Assembly (NCBI GenBank): GCA_023386815.1
Contig: JAEWIZ010000033.1
Coordinates: 1 to 49,522, forward strand
DNA: 49,522 nucleotides
DNA from: Bacillota bacterium
GTDB taxonomy: Bacteria > Bacillota > Clostridia > Lachnospirales > Lachnospiraceae
Reading direction: 5' to 3'
Shown here piece after piece: positions 16,068 to 24,888 of the stretch. The position numbers were made by a program, and so were the translations under genes. A model generated the notes under the pieces. The model did not search any database, was not told the origin of the DNA, and saw only the letters and a program-made list of their open reading frames with translations. The number at the start of each line of letters is the position of its first letter. Position 1 is the first letter of the stretch.

Positions 16068-16544
16068 TTATTCACCGAATGAGATATGATAATGATGACA
16101 GATTTCTTTTAATAAGGCTTCGCATCCTCGATATACATCTTGATAGGTCTGATCAAAGTCACCTGTATACCAAGGATCAGCAATATCCCCTGACATGCTT
16201 GTAAAATCAAGGAGCCTTCTGACCTTATTCATGGGATCCTGACCAATTATCCTGCCCATATTCATGATATTTCTTTGATCCATAGCTATTATGTAATCGT
16301 ATTCCTGGTAATCTGCTTTTTTAATCTGAATTGCTCGTTTTCCCTCTGTGGAAATGCCATAGGTACTTAATATCTTCCGAGTTCCAGGATGAACCGGATT
16401 GCCAATTTCTTCTGTGCTGGTTGCAGCAGAGGCTATGATAAATCTATCCTCGATTCCATTTTTCTTTACTAGATCCTTAAATACAAATTCTGCCATTGGG
16501 GAACGACAGATATTGCCGTGGCAGACGAATAATACTTTGATCAT
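16068..16544 (-). CDS. Low molecular weight protein-tyrosine phosphatase
   Basis: 158 residues, the usual length. The N-terminal P-loop VCHGNICRSPMAE (CX5R) and the C-terminal catalytic Asp in DPWYTGDF are intact. Cytoplasmic; possible targets are arginine- or tyrosine-phosphorylated proteins. TAAGGAG lies eight to nine bases before the ATG. Confidence 0.93.
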   Translation of the reverse strand: MIKVLFVCHGNICRSPMAEFVFKDLVKKNGIEDRFIIASAATSTEEIGNPVHPGTRKILSTYGISTEGKRAIQIKKADYQEYDYIIAMDQRNIMNMGRIIGQDPMNKVRRLLDFTSMSGDIADPWYTGDFDQTYQDVYRGCEALLKEICHHYHISFGE

Positions 16545-16565
16545 GTGACTTAATCTCCTTATAAA
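16537..16565 (+). promoter_or_regulatory. Candidate promoter of an intergenic small RNA
   Basis: TTGATC (16537-16542), 17 bp, TATAAA (16560-16565) on the plus strand, divergent from and overlapping the start of the phosphatase gene. Confidence 0.4.
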
Positions 16566-16571
16566 TACTTA

Positions 16572-16702
16572 TTAATTAAATTTCCTTCACTCCATGCTGT
16601 AAAGTGCCCAAATGGGCAGGGCAAATTTCGTTCAGTAACCCGTACCAGTGGTATGGAAAATAGCAGCAGTTTGTGAGCTTCGCAAATGCTAGCTGCTTTT
16701 TA
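16572..16702 (+). ncRNA. Candidate small RNA with three hairpins
   Basis: A 400-base gap between the phosphatase and lon holds no ORF but does hold ordered structure. There is a GCCC/GGGC hairpin (16606-16617), CCGTACC-agt-GGTATGG (16640-16656), and a terminator-like AGCAGC (16662-16667)/GCTGCT (16692-16697) with TTTTT. A plausible plus-strand promoter lies upstream. I do not recognise a known RNA family. The same bases could be a structured leader of the phosphatase on the other strand. Confidence 0.35.
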
Positions 16703-16908
16703 ATCCCAGGGTCCAGAATTCCCGTACCGTATTATCATAATAATATCATATAAAGAACCCTCTTTCTATTATATATCATTCGAATTTTCATAAGGTTTAA
16801 TTGCTATTTATTGAACCATTAAAATAGTTTTCTTTTAACCATCCGGCTGATTGACTTGCTGAACCACAATACAGTTTCAATTTAATTCACGGAGTACAAT
16901 GATTTAGA
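16703..16908. other. Intergenic stretch without visible features
   Basis: AT-rich gap between the small RNA candidate and the lon terminator. A second GGTACGGG-like word (CCCGTACC, 16728-16735) echoes the one at 16639-16646. No ORF or promoter stands out. Confidence 0.4.
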
Positions 16909-16946
16909 TAAAAATGGAGGCTCACAACACAGCCTCCATTTTTTAT
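16909..16946. terminator. Bidirectional terminator after lon
   Basis: AAAATGGAGGCT-cacaacac-AGCCTCCATTTT, a 12-bp perfect stem with T runs on both sides. It lies 15 bases past the lon stop. Confidence 0.88.
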
Positions 16947-16960
16947 ATCATATTAAATTG

Positions 16961-19342
16961 TTACATTGGAAAAACAAACTCTCCAAATTCCTTCTGCAGT
17001 GGTAATTGCTCCAGCCTAGGCATTGAAATGCCTAAGGTTTCCCTAAGTACATCTTCCACTGTTTCAACCGGTATAATTGCCAACTGCTGCTTCACTTCTT
17101 CTGGTACATCCTTTAGATCAACCACATTATCCTTAGGAATTAATGCTTTGGTGATTCCAGCTCTCTGTGCTGCAAGAAGCTTTTCCTTCAATCCGCCAAT
17201 CGGTAACACTGCACCTCTTAGGGTAATCTCACCTGTCATGGCTATCTTGGGATCTACCTTAATCCCTGTAATTAGGGACGCAAGCGCTGTGAATAAGGCA
17301 ATACCTGCAGAGGGACCATCCTTTGGTACTGCACCGGAAGGGACATGGATGTGCAGGTCTCTCTCCTTAAAATTAATGGAATTTAACGGTAACCTGGATT
17401 TTAATAAGCTTAAGGATATTCTAGCAGATTCCTTCATCACATCGCCTAATTTACCCGTCAGCATTACCTCTCCATTTCCTGCCATATGGGTTGCTTCTAT
17501 GAATAGAATTTCTCCTCCCACAGGAGTCCATGCCAAACCGGTAACCACACCCGGAGGATTATCTTGTTGCGCTTTATCATGTCTGGATACCTTTCTTCCA
17601 AGGATATCTTCTAATTGTTCTTCCTTTATTTGATATGGTATCTCTACCTTATTTGTCACTATTTTCTCAGAAGCTACTCTGGCGATACCTGCTAATTGCT
17701 TCTTAAGTCCTCTGACACCAGCTTCCAAGGTATATTCGCTAATTACCTTCTTTAAAACTTCATCAGAAATCACTAACTGCTCGCTCGCCAATCCATGTTC
17801 CTCCAGCGTCTTCGGAACTAAATGATCCTTTGCAATATGGAACTTTTCCTCCGAAGTATAGCTGGAGATCTGAATTACCTCCATACGATCCAGCAAGGGT
17901 GCTGCGATACTTTCGGTTGAATTTGCAGTGGCAATGAAGAAAACATCAGATAAATCATAAGGTAAATCCAAATAATGATCCGTAAAGGTATTATTCTGCT
18001 CTGGGTCTAATACCTCTAGTAAAGCACTGGCCGGATCCCCGCTATAGCCACCGGTCATCAGCTTGTCCACTTCATCTAACACCATAACCGGATTGTTTGT
18101 ACCGGACTTACGGAGGCTTTGAATAATTCTTCCTGGCATCGCACCAACATAAGTTCTGCGGTGTCCACGAATCTCTGCTTCGTCCCTGATACCACCAAGA
18201 CTAAGGCGAATATATTTTCTGTCAAGGGCTTCTGCGATACTTTTACCAAGACTTGTCTTTCCCGTTCCCGGAGGCCCAACCAGTAATAGAATGGAGCCTT
18301 TCTTATCCTTCTTAAGCTGCATTACAGCAAGGTGCTGAATAATTCTTTCTTTCACTTTCTCCAAACCATAGTGCTGCTCGTCCAGAATACGCCTTGCTTC
18401 TATCAAATCAAACTGCTTATTCTCAGCTTTTTTCCAGGGTAGAGATACTAAGAGCTCCAGATAATTACGTATTACATTATATTCTGTTCCACTCGGACCT
18501 TGAGCCTGAAGCTTATCAAGTTCCTCCAATGCAGCTTCCTTAATCTCCTCCGGCATCTGTGCCTCTTCAATTCTGCTTAAATATTCTTTATCCTTCTTGG
18601 AACGGCCTTCCTTACCTTCATTCAGTTCTTCCTGAATCGCCTTTAGCTGTTCTCTTAACACCTGCTCTCTATAATGCTTATTCGCTTTCTCAGAAAATCT
18701 CTCTGCCATCTGAATCTGTAACCCGATTGCTTCCTGTTGCTTTAAAAGATAATCCATAAACCGTAAGCTTCGTTCCTTCATGGACTGGGTAGCCAAAAGA
18801 TCATATTTTTCTTCGTTGGAGATTGGCATAAACTGAGCAAGATATACAAAGAGGGAATTCAAATCCTGAAAGTTCTCAATCACAGAAATATAACGCTCTC
18901 CATTGGGGAACTTTTCACTGATTTCCTTGGTAATTTTCTTAATATAACCCAGCATATCAGCCTGGCTCTTTTCATCCATATCGTTAAGCTCAGGACATTG
19001 TTCAAACTGGCTGGAGATATAGTCTTCCTCTATATTCAGGGATTTTATCTCAATTCGATCCAGCACCTTAATGGTTAGCGCAACTCCTTTTTCTGATTCC
19101 TGTACATCATCAATTTGAAAAGAAATTCCTACCTTATAAAAATCATCTTCTGAAACACTATGTTGGTTAAAGTTTTTCTTCAGCGGTAACGCAATATTCG
19201 CTAACTCCTCATCCTCCAGAAATCTCATCTGATCTTCACTCAGATTACTGATACTAAGCTTTGTAACTGCACCGGGTAGTAATACTGTATTTGAGATCGG
19301 AATAACAATTCCTGTCTTTAAGTTCTTCTCTATATTCGTCAT
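16961..19342 (-). CDS. lon: ATP-dependent Lon protease
   Basis: 793 residues. The N-terminal substrate domain (1-205) and a coiled-coil region lead to the AAA+ module with Walker A GPPGTGKTSLGK (about 356-367) and Walker B VMVLDEVDKL, then the peptidase domain with catalytic Ser in KDGPSAGIALF and Lys in LPIGGLKEKLLA. The length is that of LonA. It degrades misfolded and regulatory proteins in the cytoplasm. GAAAGGGAAG lies before the ATG. No CIRCE or CtsR-type box was seen upstream, but an ATTCA/TGAAT dyad is present near 19372-19385. Confidence 0.96.
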   Translation of the reverse strand: MTNIEKNLKTGIVIPISNTVLLPGAVTKLSISNLSEDQMRFLEDEELANIALPLKKNFNQHSVSEDDFYKVGISFQIDDVQESEKGVALTIKVLDRIEIKSLNIEEDYISSQFEQCPELNDMDEKSQADMLGYIKKITKEISEKFPNGERYISVIENFQDLNSLFVYLAQFMPISNEEKYDLLATQSMKERSLRFMDYLLKQQEAIGLQIQMAERFSEKANKHYREQVLREQLKAIQEELNEGKEGRSKKDKEYLSRIEEAQMPEEIKEAALEELDKLQAQGPSGTEYNVIRNYLELLVSLPWKKAENKQFDLIEARRILDEQHYGLEKVKERIIQHLAVMQLKKDKKGSILLLVGPPGTGKTSLGKSIAEALDRKYIRLSLGGIRDEAEIRGHRRTYVGAMPGRIIQSLRKSGTNNPVMVLDEVDKLMTGGYSGDPASALLEVLDPEQNNTFTDHYLDLPYDLSDVFFIATANSTESIAAPLLDRMEVIQISSYTSEEKFHIAKDHLVPKTLEEHGLASEQLVISDEVLKKVISEYTLEAGVRGLKKQLAGIARVASEKIVTNKVEIPYQIKEEQLEDILGRKVSRHDKAQQDNPPGVVTGLAWTPVGGEILFIEATHMAGNGEVMLTGKLGDVMKESARISLSLLKSRLPLNSINFKERDLHIHVPSGAVPKDGPSAGIALFTALASLITGIKVDPKIAMTGEITLRGAVLPIGGLKEKLLAAQRAGITKALIPKDNVVDLKDVPEEVKQQLAIIPVETVEDVLRETLGISMPRLEQLPLQKEFGEFVFPM

Positions 19343-19402
19343 AATAACTCACTTCCCTTTCTAATTTAATATTCATAAGTGAATGTTCGTTTAATAAAGT
19401 AT

Positions 19403-19437
19403 GGAAACAAATGAATCAGTAAACTGATTCACTTTTA
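19403..19437. terminator. Hairpin between tetR and lon
   Basis: GAATCAG (19413-19419)-taaa-CTGATTC (19424-19430), with moderately T-rich flanks on both strands. It could end the tetR transcript. It closely matches the hairpin at 7096-7113, and both lie near a TGTCATGA word. Confidence 0.45.
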
Positions 19438-19480
19438 TTGCGAGATTGTCATGACCTACCACATAAGAATCTCGCTCAAA

Positions 19481-20047
19481 TTATTCTATTAATAAGGCTT
19501 CCTGGATAATACCGATCAACTCTTTCAGCAGCTTGACTTTTTCTTCCTCGCTTTTATAATGATCCACTGCTATTGACTTAACCGGATAAAACATAATAGC
19601 AAGTAAATTATCATTACTGTAATTTTTAATAATCTGATTACTCTTCATCTCTAAGATCAAGTCATTAATCTTACAGAGCCCCCTGTTCTGCGTACAACGG
19701 TTTGCCAGAGAGGGACAATGGGAAAACTGCTCTACGAAGCTAAATACCTCTTTATTTCCACAGATATAATTATAATAACTGGTAATAAGTATCTCGATCA
19801 GCTGCTGACCCTGCATATCCCGATTAATACTTTCTATTAGATAGTCAAAGATCTCTTCCGCATATTCGTTATAAATATCCTGAAGCATAATATCCTTATT
19901 TTCAAAGTAGATATAAACCGTAGCAGGAGAAACTCCAGCCATCTTAGCGATTTTTGAAATAGAGGTTCCATGAAATCCTTCTTCAAGAATTAACTTAATT
20001 ACTGCTTCTTTTATACTCTTTTCTTTTTCATCATCTCTTTTTCGCAT
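19481..20047 (-). CDS. TetR family transcriptional regulator
   Basis: 188 residues. The N-terminal helix-turn-helix is SISKIAKMAGVSPATVYIYF (about 23-42), followed by a helical ligand domain with Cys in HCPSLANRCTQNRGLC. A palindrome between the -35 and -10 of its own promoter points to autorepression. Targets are unknown; lon downstream and the acetate transporter upstream are the nearest candidates. The ATG follows CGAGGTG at a normal distance. Confidence 0.9.
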   Translation of the reverse strand: MRKRDDEKEKSIKEAVIKLILEEGFHGTSISKIAKMAGVSPATVYIYFENKDIMLQDIYNEYAEEIFDYLIESINRDMQGQQLIEILITSYYNYICGNKEVFSFVEQFSHCPSLANRCTQNRGLCKINDLILEMKSNQIIKNYSNDNLLAIMFYPVKSIAVDHYKSEEEKVKLLKELIGIIQEALLIE

Positions 20048-20066
20048 TTTGTCACCTCGTATCTTT

Positions 20067-20095
20067 ATAATAAATGATCATTCATTTATTGTCAA
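20067..20095 (-). promoter_or_regulatory. tetR promoter with embedded palindromic operator
   Basis: TTGACA (20090-20095), 17 bp, TATTAT (20067-20072). A perfect dyad with 9-bp arms, AATAAATGA-n4-TCATTTATT (20069-20090), fills the space between the two hexamers, as expected of an autorepressed TetR gene. Confidence 0.75.
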
Positions 20096-20243
20096 TATAA
20101 AATTTTTACTTACGCTAGGAATTTATTTCAATATGAGATAGCGTATTCTTTGTTTTTACTTTAAGTTATAGTGATCAAATCAACTATATTGGTTGCTTCT
20201 TCGAAAACTAATCGAAAACTCCTTCTAGTAACGTAAATTTTTG

Positions 20244-20272
20244 TTGATATTTGTAGATAAAGATGATACCAT
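20244..20272 (+). promoter_or_regulatory. Promoter of the acetate transporter gene
   Basis: TTGATA (20244-20249), 17 bp, TACCAT (20267-20272). A direct repeat of TCGAAAACT (two copies between 20196 and 20221) lies just upstream and may bind an activator. Confidence 0.55.
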
Positions 20273-20329
20273 ATGCTTCGTGCGCTCCATGCACCAAAAT
20301 AAAAAACACACGAAAGGACGTTATTCATA

Positions 20330-20893
20330 ATGTCAACTCAAACAAATCAATCAAACATAGCCAATCCAGCGCCTCTAGGCTTACTAGGATTTGGAATGAC
20401 TACCTGTTTATTAAACTTACATAACGCAGGTTTTATCTCACTTTCCATCGTAATCATCGCTATGGGCTTTGCACTCGGCGGAGCTGCTCAAATCATCGCA
20501 GGAATTATGGAATTTAAGAAGAACAATACCTTTGGAGCAACTGCTTTTACAGCTTACGGCTTCTTCTGGTGGTCCCTTATCCTAATTTGGATCAAACCCT
20601 TCGGAAGCATCGAGGCTGCTGATCCGAAAAGCATGGGCTTCTATTTAGGGCTTTGGGGAATCTTCACTCTGTTTATGTTTATCGGAACATTAAAACATAA
20701 TCGTGCAACTCAGATCGTATTTGGCTCCCTCACTGTTTTATTTTTCCTACTATCCCTTGCCAACTTTACTGGTTCTGAGGGAATACATACCGTAGCTGGT
20801 TATGTAGGTATTTTCTGCGGCTTATCCGCTATCTATAATTCGATGGCACAGATTTTAAATCAGGAGTATGGTAAGACTGTAATGCCCTTATAA
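20330..20893 (+). CDS. GPR1/FUN34/YaaH (SatP) family acetate transporter
   Basis: 187 residues with six membrane helices. The family signature NPAPLGLLGFGMTTCLLNLHN is at residues 12-31. Members move acetate or succinate with protons across the cytoplasmic membrane. GAAAGGACG lies upstream of the ATG. Single-gene unit with its own promoter and a strong terminator. Confidence 0.92.
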   Translation: MSTQTNQSNIANPAPLGLLGFGMTTCLLNLHNAGFISLSIVIIAMGFALGGAAQIIAGIMEFKKNNTFGATAFTAYGFFWWSLILIWIKPFGSIEAADPKSMGFYLGLWGIFTLFMFIGTLKHNRATQIVFGSLTVLFFLLSLANFTGSEGIHTVAGYVGIFCGLSAIYNSMAQILNQEYGKTVMPL

Positions 20894-20975
20894 TTAGAAC
20901 TGTAATGCTAATGCATGATTAACATTCTAATAAATATCGAGATAATCAGGCAGTATAACATACATTGTTCGTTTT

Positions 20976-21019
20976 AAAAAAGGAGATATCCGTCTACTCA
21001 ACGGATATCTCCTTTTTTA
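20976..21019. terminator. Bidirectional terminator between satP-like and traX-like genes
   Basis: AAAAGGAGATATCCGT/ACGGATATCTCCTTTT with a seven-base loop, A/T runs on both sides. It serves the convergent genes on either side. Confidence 0.9.
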
Positions 21020-21074
21020 TATGAAGTAAAGTTCATGTGATAAGCTTTTTATGAAAAGGATAGTGTAAAATTCT

Positions 21075-22127
21075 TTAAGTAATGTTCATAGCTCTACAGA
21101 TCAGATACAGAATAAGCAGATGTACCGGATAGAAAGCATAGAAAATATATTTTAAATTCAGCCCCCGGGTTCCATTATAAAAACGAATGATAATTAAATT
21201 TACAAAGCATGTAAATTCCATCATTGTCATAACTGTCAGAGTAATACATGCTCCAACCATGGATCTAAAATAACTTTTACGTAGTCCGTATACTACAGCC
21301 ACAGTTAAAACACCAAATCCTGAGTAATCAGTATGTAATAAATTTGCCAATGACATACCAATAATTAATACTAAGAGATCTGCAAAGCGCAGACTTGCCA
21401 CTTGAAGTGATGTCTGCTTACACATTACTGCATATACGATTAATGCAATAACCGTAAACACTATAGCTAAAACGATGGAAAAACCTATTCCAGGATTTGA
21501 ACTTATAACTCCCAGCGCACTTACTGAGTTGGCTACCGCCATCACAAATGAATGCATTGTAAATGCTACATACCCGCCTATGGCTAGGGTTCCCATTACT
21601 GCTAGCACAGGTAACCAGGGCTTTTTCTCTTGTATACTATCCACCTTCAGCTTTAAGGTTTGAAAACCGATCATTGTTAATAGACCAATGAAAAGCGTAA
21701 AGAATACGTTCTGATAGCTATATTCCAATATTTTATTTTTAAATGCTAAATCAAAAGGTATCTCAGATATCGCTGCAAATAAGGCTAAGCGTATCGCGTA
21801 TTTTGTAACATTTCTTGTATGCAGGAACCCTTGAACAAGTAAAAAGCAGAAGATAGGAAAAGCGATTCTACCGATTAATCTCATGATTATATTTATAGCA
21901 TATATCCATCCGTTATCTGCATAAAACTGCGCCACAGCCACAGTATCGGTAGGATTCAGTGAATACATTCCACGTGCTATTAATGTTTTATCTAGAATTG
22001 TAGCAGCCGTGTGATCAATCAGCATAGTAAAAATTGCTATTAATTTTAGCGTACTGCCACTTATCCCTCTTACTCTCTGTGCCCCAGAAACTATAGGATT
22101 CATTGTTGGTGTGTCATTCATATCCAT
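21075..22127 (-). CDS. TraX-like membrane protein (acyltransferase-type)
   Basis: 350 residues, about ten helices. The family hallmark is near the N-terminus: TLKLIAIFTMLIDHTAATIL. TraX of the F plasmid acetylates pilin; chromosomal Firmicute members have no known substrate and this one is not next to conjugation genes. I use ATG 22127 because GGGGG lies eight bases upstream; the in-frame TTG at 22142 has no such site. Confidence 0.85.
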   Translation of the reverse strand: MDMNDTPTMNPIVSGAQRVRGISGSTLKLIAIFTMLIDHTAATILDKTLIARGMYSLNPTDTVAVAQFYADNGWIYAINIIMRLIGRIAFPIFCFLLVQGFLHTRNVTKYAIRLALFAAISEIPFDLAFKNKILEYSYQNVFFTLFIGLLTMIGFQTLKLKVDSIQEKKPWLPVLAVMGTLAIGGYVAFTMHSFVMAVANSVSALGVISSNPGIGFSIVLAIVFTVIALIVYAVMCKQTSLQVASLRFADLLVLIIGMSLANLLHTDYSGFGVLTVAVVYGLRKSYFRSMVGACITLTVMTMMEFTCFVNLIIIRFYNGTRGLNLKYIFYAFYPVHLLILYLICRAMNIT

Positions 22128-22263
22128 ATCAAAGTCCCCCAATCATGATTTTGAACTACCATTTTATAACAATGATATGGTAAACTGAAAACTATAAAAA
22201 TGCAATATTTAATTCAAAATTTCCCAATTTAATTATAATCTATATTTTGTTCAACCTTGCAAT

Positions 22264-22340
22264 CTTCAGCTTCTCTTCCTTCAGCCTCTTATTCTACAAC
22301 CCCTCATCCTTCAGCTTCTTATCCTTCAGCCTCTTATTCT
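22264..22340. repeat. Imperfect tandem repeat, about 46 bp, two units
   Basis: On the minus strand two units begin with the same 17 bases (AATAAGAGGCTGAAGGA) and continue with GAAGCTGAAG variants. Translated on that strand they give Lys/Leu/Glu-rich NKRLK-type repeats broken by a stop codon. Possibly the remains of a charged repeat gene downstream of the YhbE-like gene. Confidence 0.5.
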
Positions 22341-22405
22341 TCTGACTTTCAAAGGGAACAGATCAAATACTAACCCTAACCCTCGATTACGAAAGCTCTC
22401 ATTTA

Positions 22406-23032
22406 TTAATGCTGTTCATACTCCCTTATCGCATAGTTTCCAGTAATGCTTCCCACAGTAGAAGTGCTATCTACAAAGAGTGTTCCGCTACAATCAACAC
22501 TGTTCACTTTACAATTTGGGCCGATCGTAATGTCGGTTCCATTTACTGTTTCCGCTGTTACTCCACTAATTTTTATTGTGGTTGCTTCTATAAGTTTGAT
22601 ATCAGATTTTGATGTTTTAAATAATTTTACGATCTTATTCACAGGGAAGTGTGTTTCGATCGTAATATTATCTCCGTATACTTCTCTTGCGGAGATACAT
22701 CCATCCGCCCTTAATACATCGGCATAGATTTCTCCACCTGTTCTGATAACACCTTCACAGGTGATCTCTTCTGCTTCCAGTTTAGCCCCTTCTTTTATAT
22801 TAAATACACCTGAGACAATCACTTGCTTTGCTCTGATATTAGACTTAAAATCAGCTACGCCCTGGCAATACATCCTTCCTGCCTCAACTTCTCCTCCACA
22901 GGTGAAAACTCCTCCAATTTCTATATTATCAGCTTTTATATTATCAGAGCAGCTACTGACGCCATCTAATTTAATACTATCGTATTCTCCTCCGCTAACT
23001 CTTCCTACGCCTTCCAGCTTTAAGCCTTTCAT
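22406..23032 (-). CDS. Polymer-forming (bactofilin-like) protein, YhbE-like
   Basis: 208 residues made of short beta-helix-like repeats (IKADNIEIGGVFTCGGEVEA, VIVSGVFNIKEGAKLEAEEI), typical of the bactofilin/DUF583 superfamily, with several Cys residues along the repeats. It pairs with a YhbD-like regulator upstream, as in the yhbD-yhbE-yhbF operon of Bacillus subtilis; a second yhbF-like gene is not present here. Likely cytoplasmic or envelope-associated scaffold; function unproven. Confidence 0.78.
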   Translation of the reverse strand: MKGLKLEGVGRVSGGEYDSIKLDGVSSCSDNIKADNIEIGGVFTCGGEVEAGRMYCQGVADFKSNIRAKQVIVSGVFNIKEGAKLEAEEITCEGVIRTGGEIYADVLRADGCISAREVYGDNITIETHFPVNKIVKLFKTSKSDIKLIEATTIKISGVTAETVNGTDITIGPNCKVNSVDCSGTLFVDSTSTVGSITGNYAIREYEQH

Positions 23033-23109
23033 AGTATTCCTCCATTTCCGCTATTCCTAGCAATTAAACTTACCCTTTATTCTTAGACGATCGATTACCG
23101 CAGCTATTC

Positions 23110-23739
23110 CTATTTAATGAATAAATGCTTATATTTTATCTTTATTGAATCTGTAATCTCACTCAGCGGAAGCTGCTCCTTCATCTCAATCTCCCGGTCA
23201 AAGCTCATAGCTACTGAGTTTGGAGTAAAAACTGTATGATACTCCTCTCCAATCATAAATACTGTACAGAATATATTCACAGTTTTATGCTGCATCGCCG
23301 CAGCAACACTTTTCCTAAGTAGATTTTTCATAGCTTCATCGCTTAGACCAATTCGTTTTGCTGTTTGAGAGATTGCAATGGTAAGTGCTACCTCAAAGAA
23401 TTCAAATCGGTCTTCTTCAAATACCTCAGGAAGAATTTCCAGGAGCTCCTTATCAATTTCCTCAACCTCCATCAAATCATCCAGACTAATCTTTTCTACG
23501 GATGACTCAGGGGAGAGAATCTTTGCTAATTCCTCTAAGGAGTATATATCTTTTAAATCGAGAATTGATTTTATCCTGCTTAATATTTGTTCTCTTGGGA
23601 AAAAGGTCTCCTGTCCAGTATATGCAGACTGCTTCAAAAACCATTCTTCCGGTATTAATCGCTCTCTCTTCCATCGATATAGCTGTCCATAGGATATTCC
23701 AGTGATCGCCAACAAATCTTTTTTTGAAATTAAGTTCAT
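23110..23739 (-). CDS. YhbD-like MerR-type DNA-binding protein (DUF4004)
   Basis: 209 residues. The N-terminal MerR-like helix-turn-helix LISKKDLLAITGISYGQLYR is followed by RERLIPEEWF and a helical, acidic C-terminal half. The ATG at 23739 follows GGAGGTGG; an earlier in-frame ATG (23763) has no ribosome binding site. Two direct repeats in the promoter, one overlapping the ribosome binding site, suggest it controls its own operon. Confidence 0.8.
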   Translation of the reverse strand: MNLISKKDLLAITGISYGQLYRWKRERLIPEEWFLKQSAYTGQETFFPREQILSRIKSILDLKDIYSLEELAKILSPESSVEKISLDDLMEVEEIDKELLEILPEVFEEDRFEFFEVALTIAISQTAKRIGLSDEAMKNLLRKSVAAAMQHKTVNIFCTVFMIGEEYHTVFTPNSVAMSFDREIEMKEQLPLSEITDSIKIKYKHLFIK

Positions 23740-23751
23740 TCTACCACCTCC

Positions 23752-23811
23752 GCAACGTAACATTGTTTCGTTTCATATAAATAATGTAACATAACATTGT
23801 TTTGCTGTCAA
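23752..23811 (-). promoter_or_regulatory. yhbDE promoter with two direct-repeat operators
   Basis: TTGACA (23806-23811), 17 bp, TACATT (23783-23788). Plus-strand words GCAACGTAACATTGTTT (23752-23768) and GTAACATAACATTGTTT (23786-23802) differ at two positions and are 34 bp apart. One covers the promoter spacer and the other the ribosome binding site region. Confidence 0.65.
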
Positions 23812-23850
23812 TTAATTTTTTATCTTTTCTTAAACTATTCTCAAAATAGG

Positions 23851-23879
23851 TTGACACGTGGATTGCTACAAAGGATAAT
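23851..23879 (+). promoter_or_regulatory. Promoter of lgt
   Basis: TTGACA (23851-23856), 17 bp, GATAAT (23874-23879), about 90 bases before the lgt start. Confidence 0.7.
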
Positions 23880-23974
23880 AGAAGTTGTACTTTAATCTTC
23901 TAATTAAGAAGTGCTTATATTACGACTTGCAAAGATATATTATTATTAAACTCATAACAAGAAAGGGCTTACAT

Positions 23975-24766
23975 ATGAAAAACGACTTATTTACCATTGG
24001 GCAATTTACGGTACATGGCTATGGATTAATGATAGCAATTGGAGCCATCTCCGCTTATTTGCTCGCTGAATACCGAGCTAAGAGAAAGGGCTTACAGCAT
24101 GAATTAATTTTTAATTTGTTCTGGTGGTGCCTTGGCGGAGGTATTATAGGCGCAAAGCTCCTATATCTTATTACACAGGTGAAAGAAATTATTGCAGATC
24201 CTTCTGTCCTGCTTAATTTTTCTGAGGGCTTCGTTGTATATGGCGGTATCATAGGCGGCATTTTAGCCGGATATCTTTTCTGTTTAAAACATAAATTGAA
24301 TTTCTTAAAATACTTTGACCTGGTTATGCCATCGATCGCGCTCGCTCAGGGCTTTGGCCGAGTTGGCTGTCTGCTGGCTGGCTGTTGCTATGGAGAAGAA
24401 ACAACCAGTGCCTTTTCCCTGGTTTTTCAGGATTCAAAATTAGCGCCAAATGGGGTTGCATTAATTCCAACACAACCTATATCAAGCGTGCTTGACTTCT
24501 TGCATTTTGCCGCATTAATTCTAATCTCAAGACGCGTGAAAGCAGATGGTCAGGTTGCTGGTTTTTATCTGATCTTCTATAGCGCAGGACGTTTTATCCT
24601 TGAATTCTTCCGTGGAGACATTGAACGTGGTATGGTTGGTGTATTATCTACTTCTCAATTCATCGCTATCTTCCTATTCCTAATAGGCGTTGGAATCGTA
24701 GTGGTACGAGGTATACAAGCTAAAAAAGGGGTTGTTGAGACTTCCCAGACAGAGGAAGAAGAATAA
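23975..24766 (+). CDS. lgt: Prolipoprotein diacylglyceryl transferase
   Basis: 263 residues with seven helices. It transfers diacylglycerol from phosphatidylglycerol to the lipobox Cys of prelipoproteins, such as the two binding lipoproteins in this window. It contains the HGYGLMIAIG N-terminal segment, FVVYGGIIGGILAGY and the active-site region QGFGRVGCLLAGCCYGEE. The Cys-rich AGCCYG form is common in clostridial members. ATG 23975 follows GAAAGGG; the frame is open 90 bases further up but without a start signal. Confidence 0.92.
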   Translation: MKNDLFTIGQFTVHGYGLMIAIGAISAYLLAEYRAKRKGLQHELIFNLFWWCLGGGIIGAKLLYLITQVKEIIADPSVLLNFSEGFVVYGGIIGGILAGYLFCLKHKLNFLKYFDLVMPSIALAQGFGRVGCLLAGCCYGEETTSAFSLVFQDSKLAPNGVALIPTQPISSVLDFLHFAALILISRRVKADGQVAGFYLIFYSAGRFILEFFRGDIERGMVGVLSTSQFIAIFLFLIGVGIVVVRGIQAKKGVVETSQTEEEE

Positions 24767-24888
24767 ACACATATCATCTGATTAATGAACAGCTATTCTT
24801 ATCTGAAATGACAGCTTAATTATGAATAATAGATTAATAAGAGATAGGAATGTAAGTTAGACTTTCAGAACATTGATTCATAAAATAT

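Noticed and set aside
21075..22127. Sign of a conjugative element from the TraX-like gene
   Set aside because: Chromosomal TraX-like genes are common in Firmicutes; no relaxase, coupling protein or integrase is nearby.
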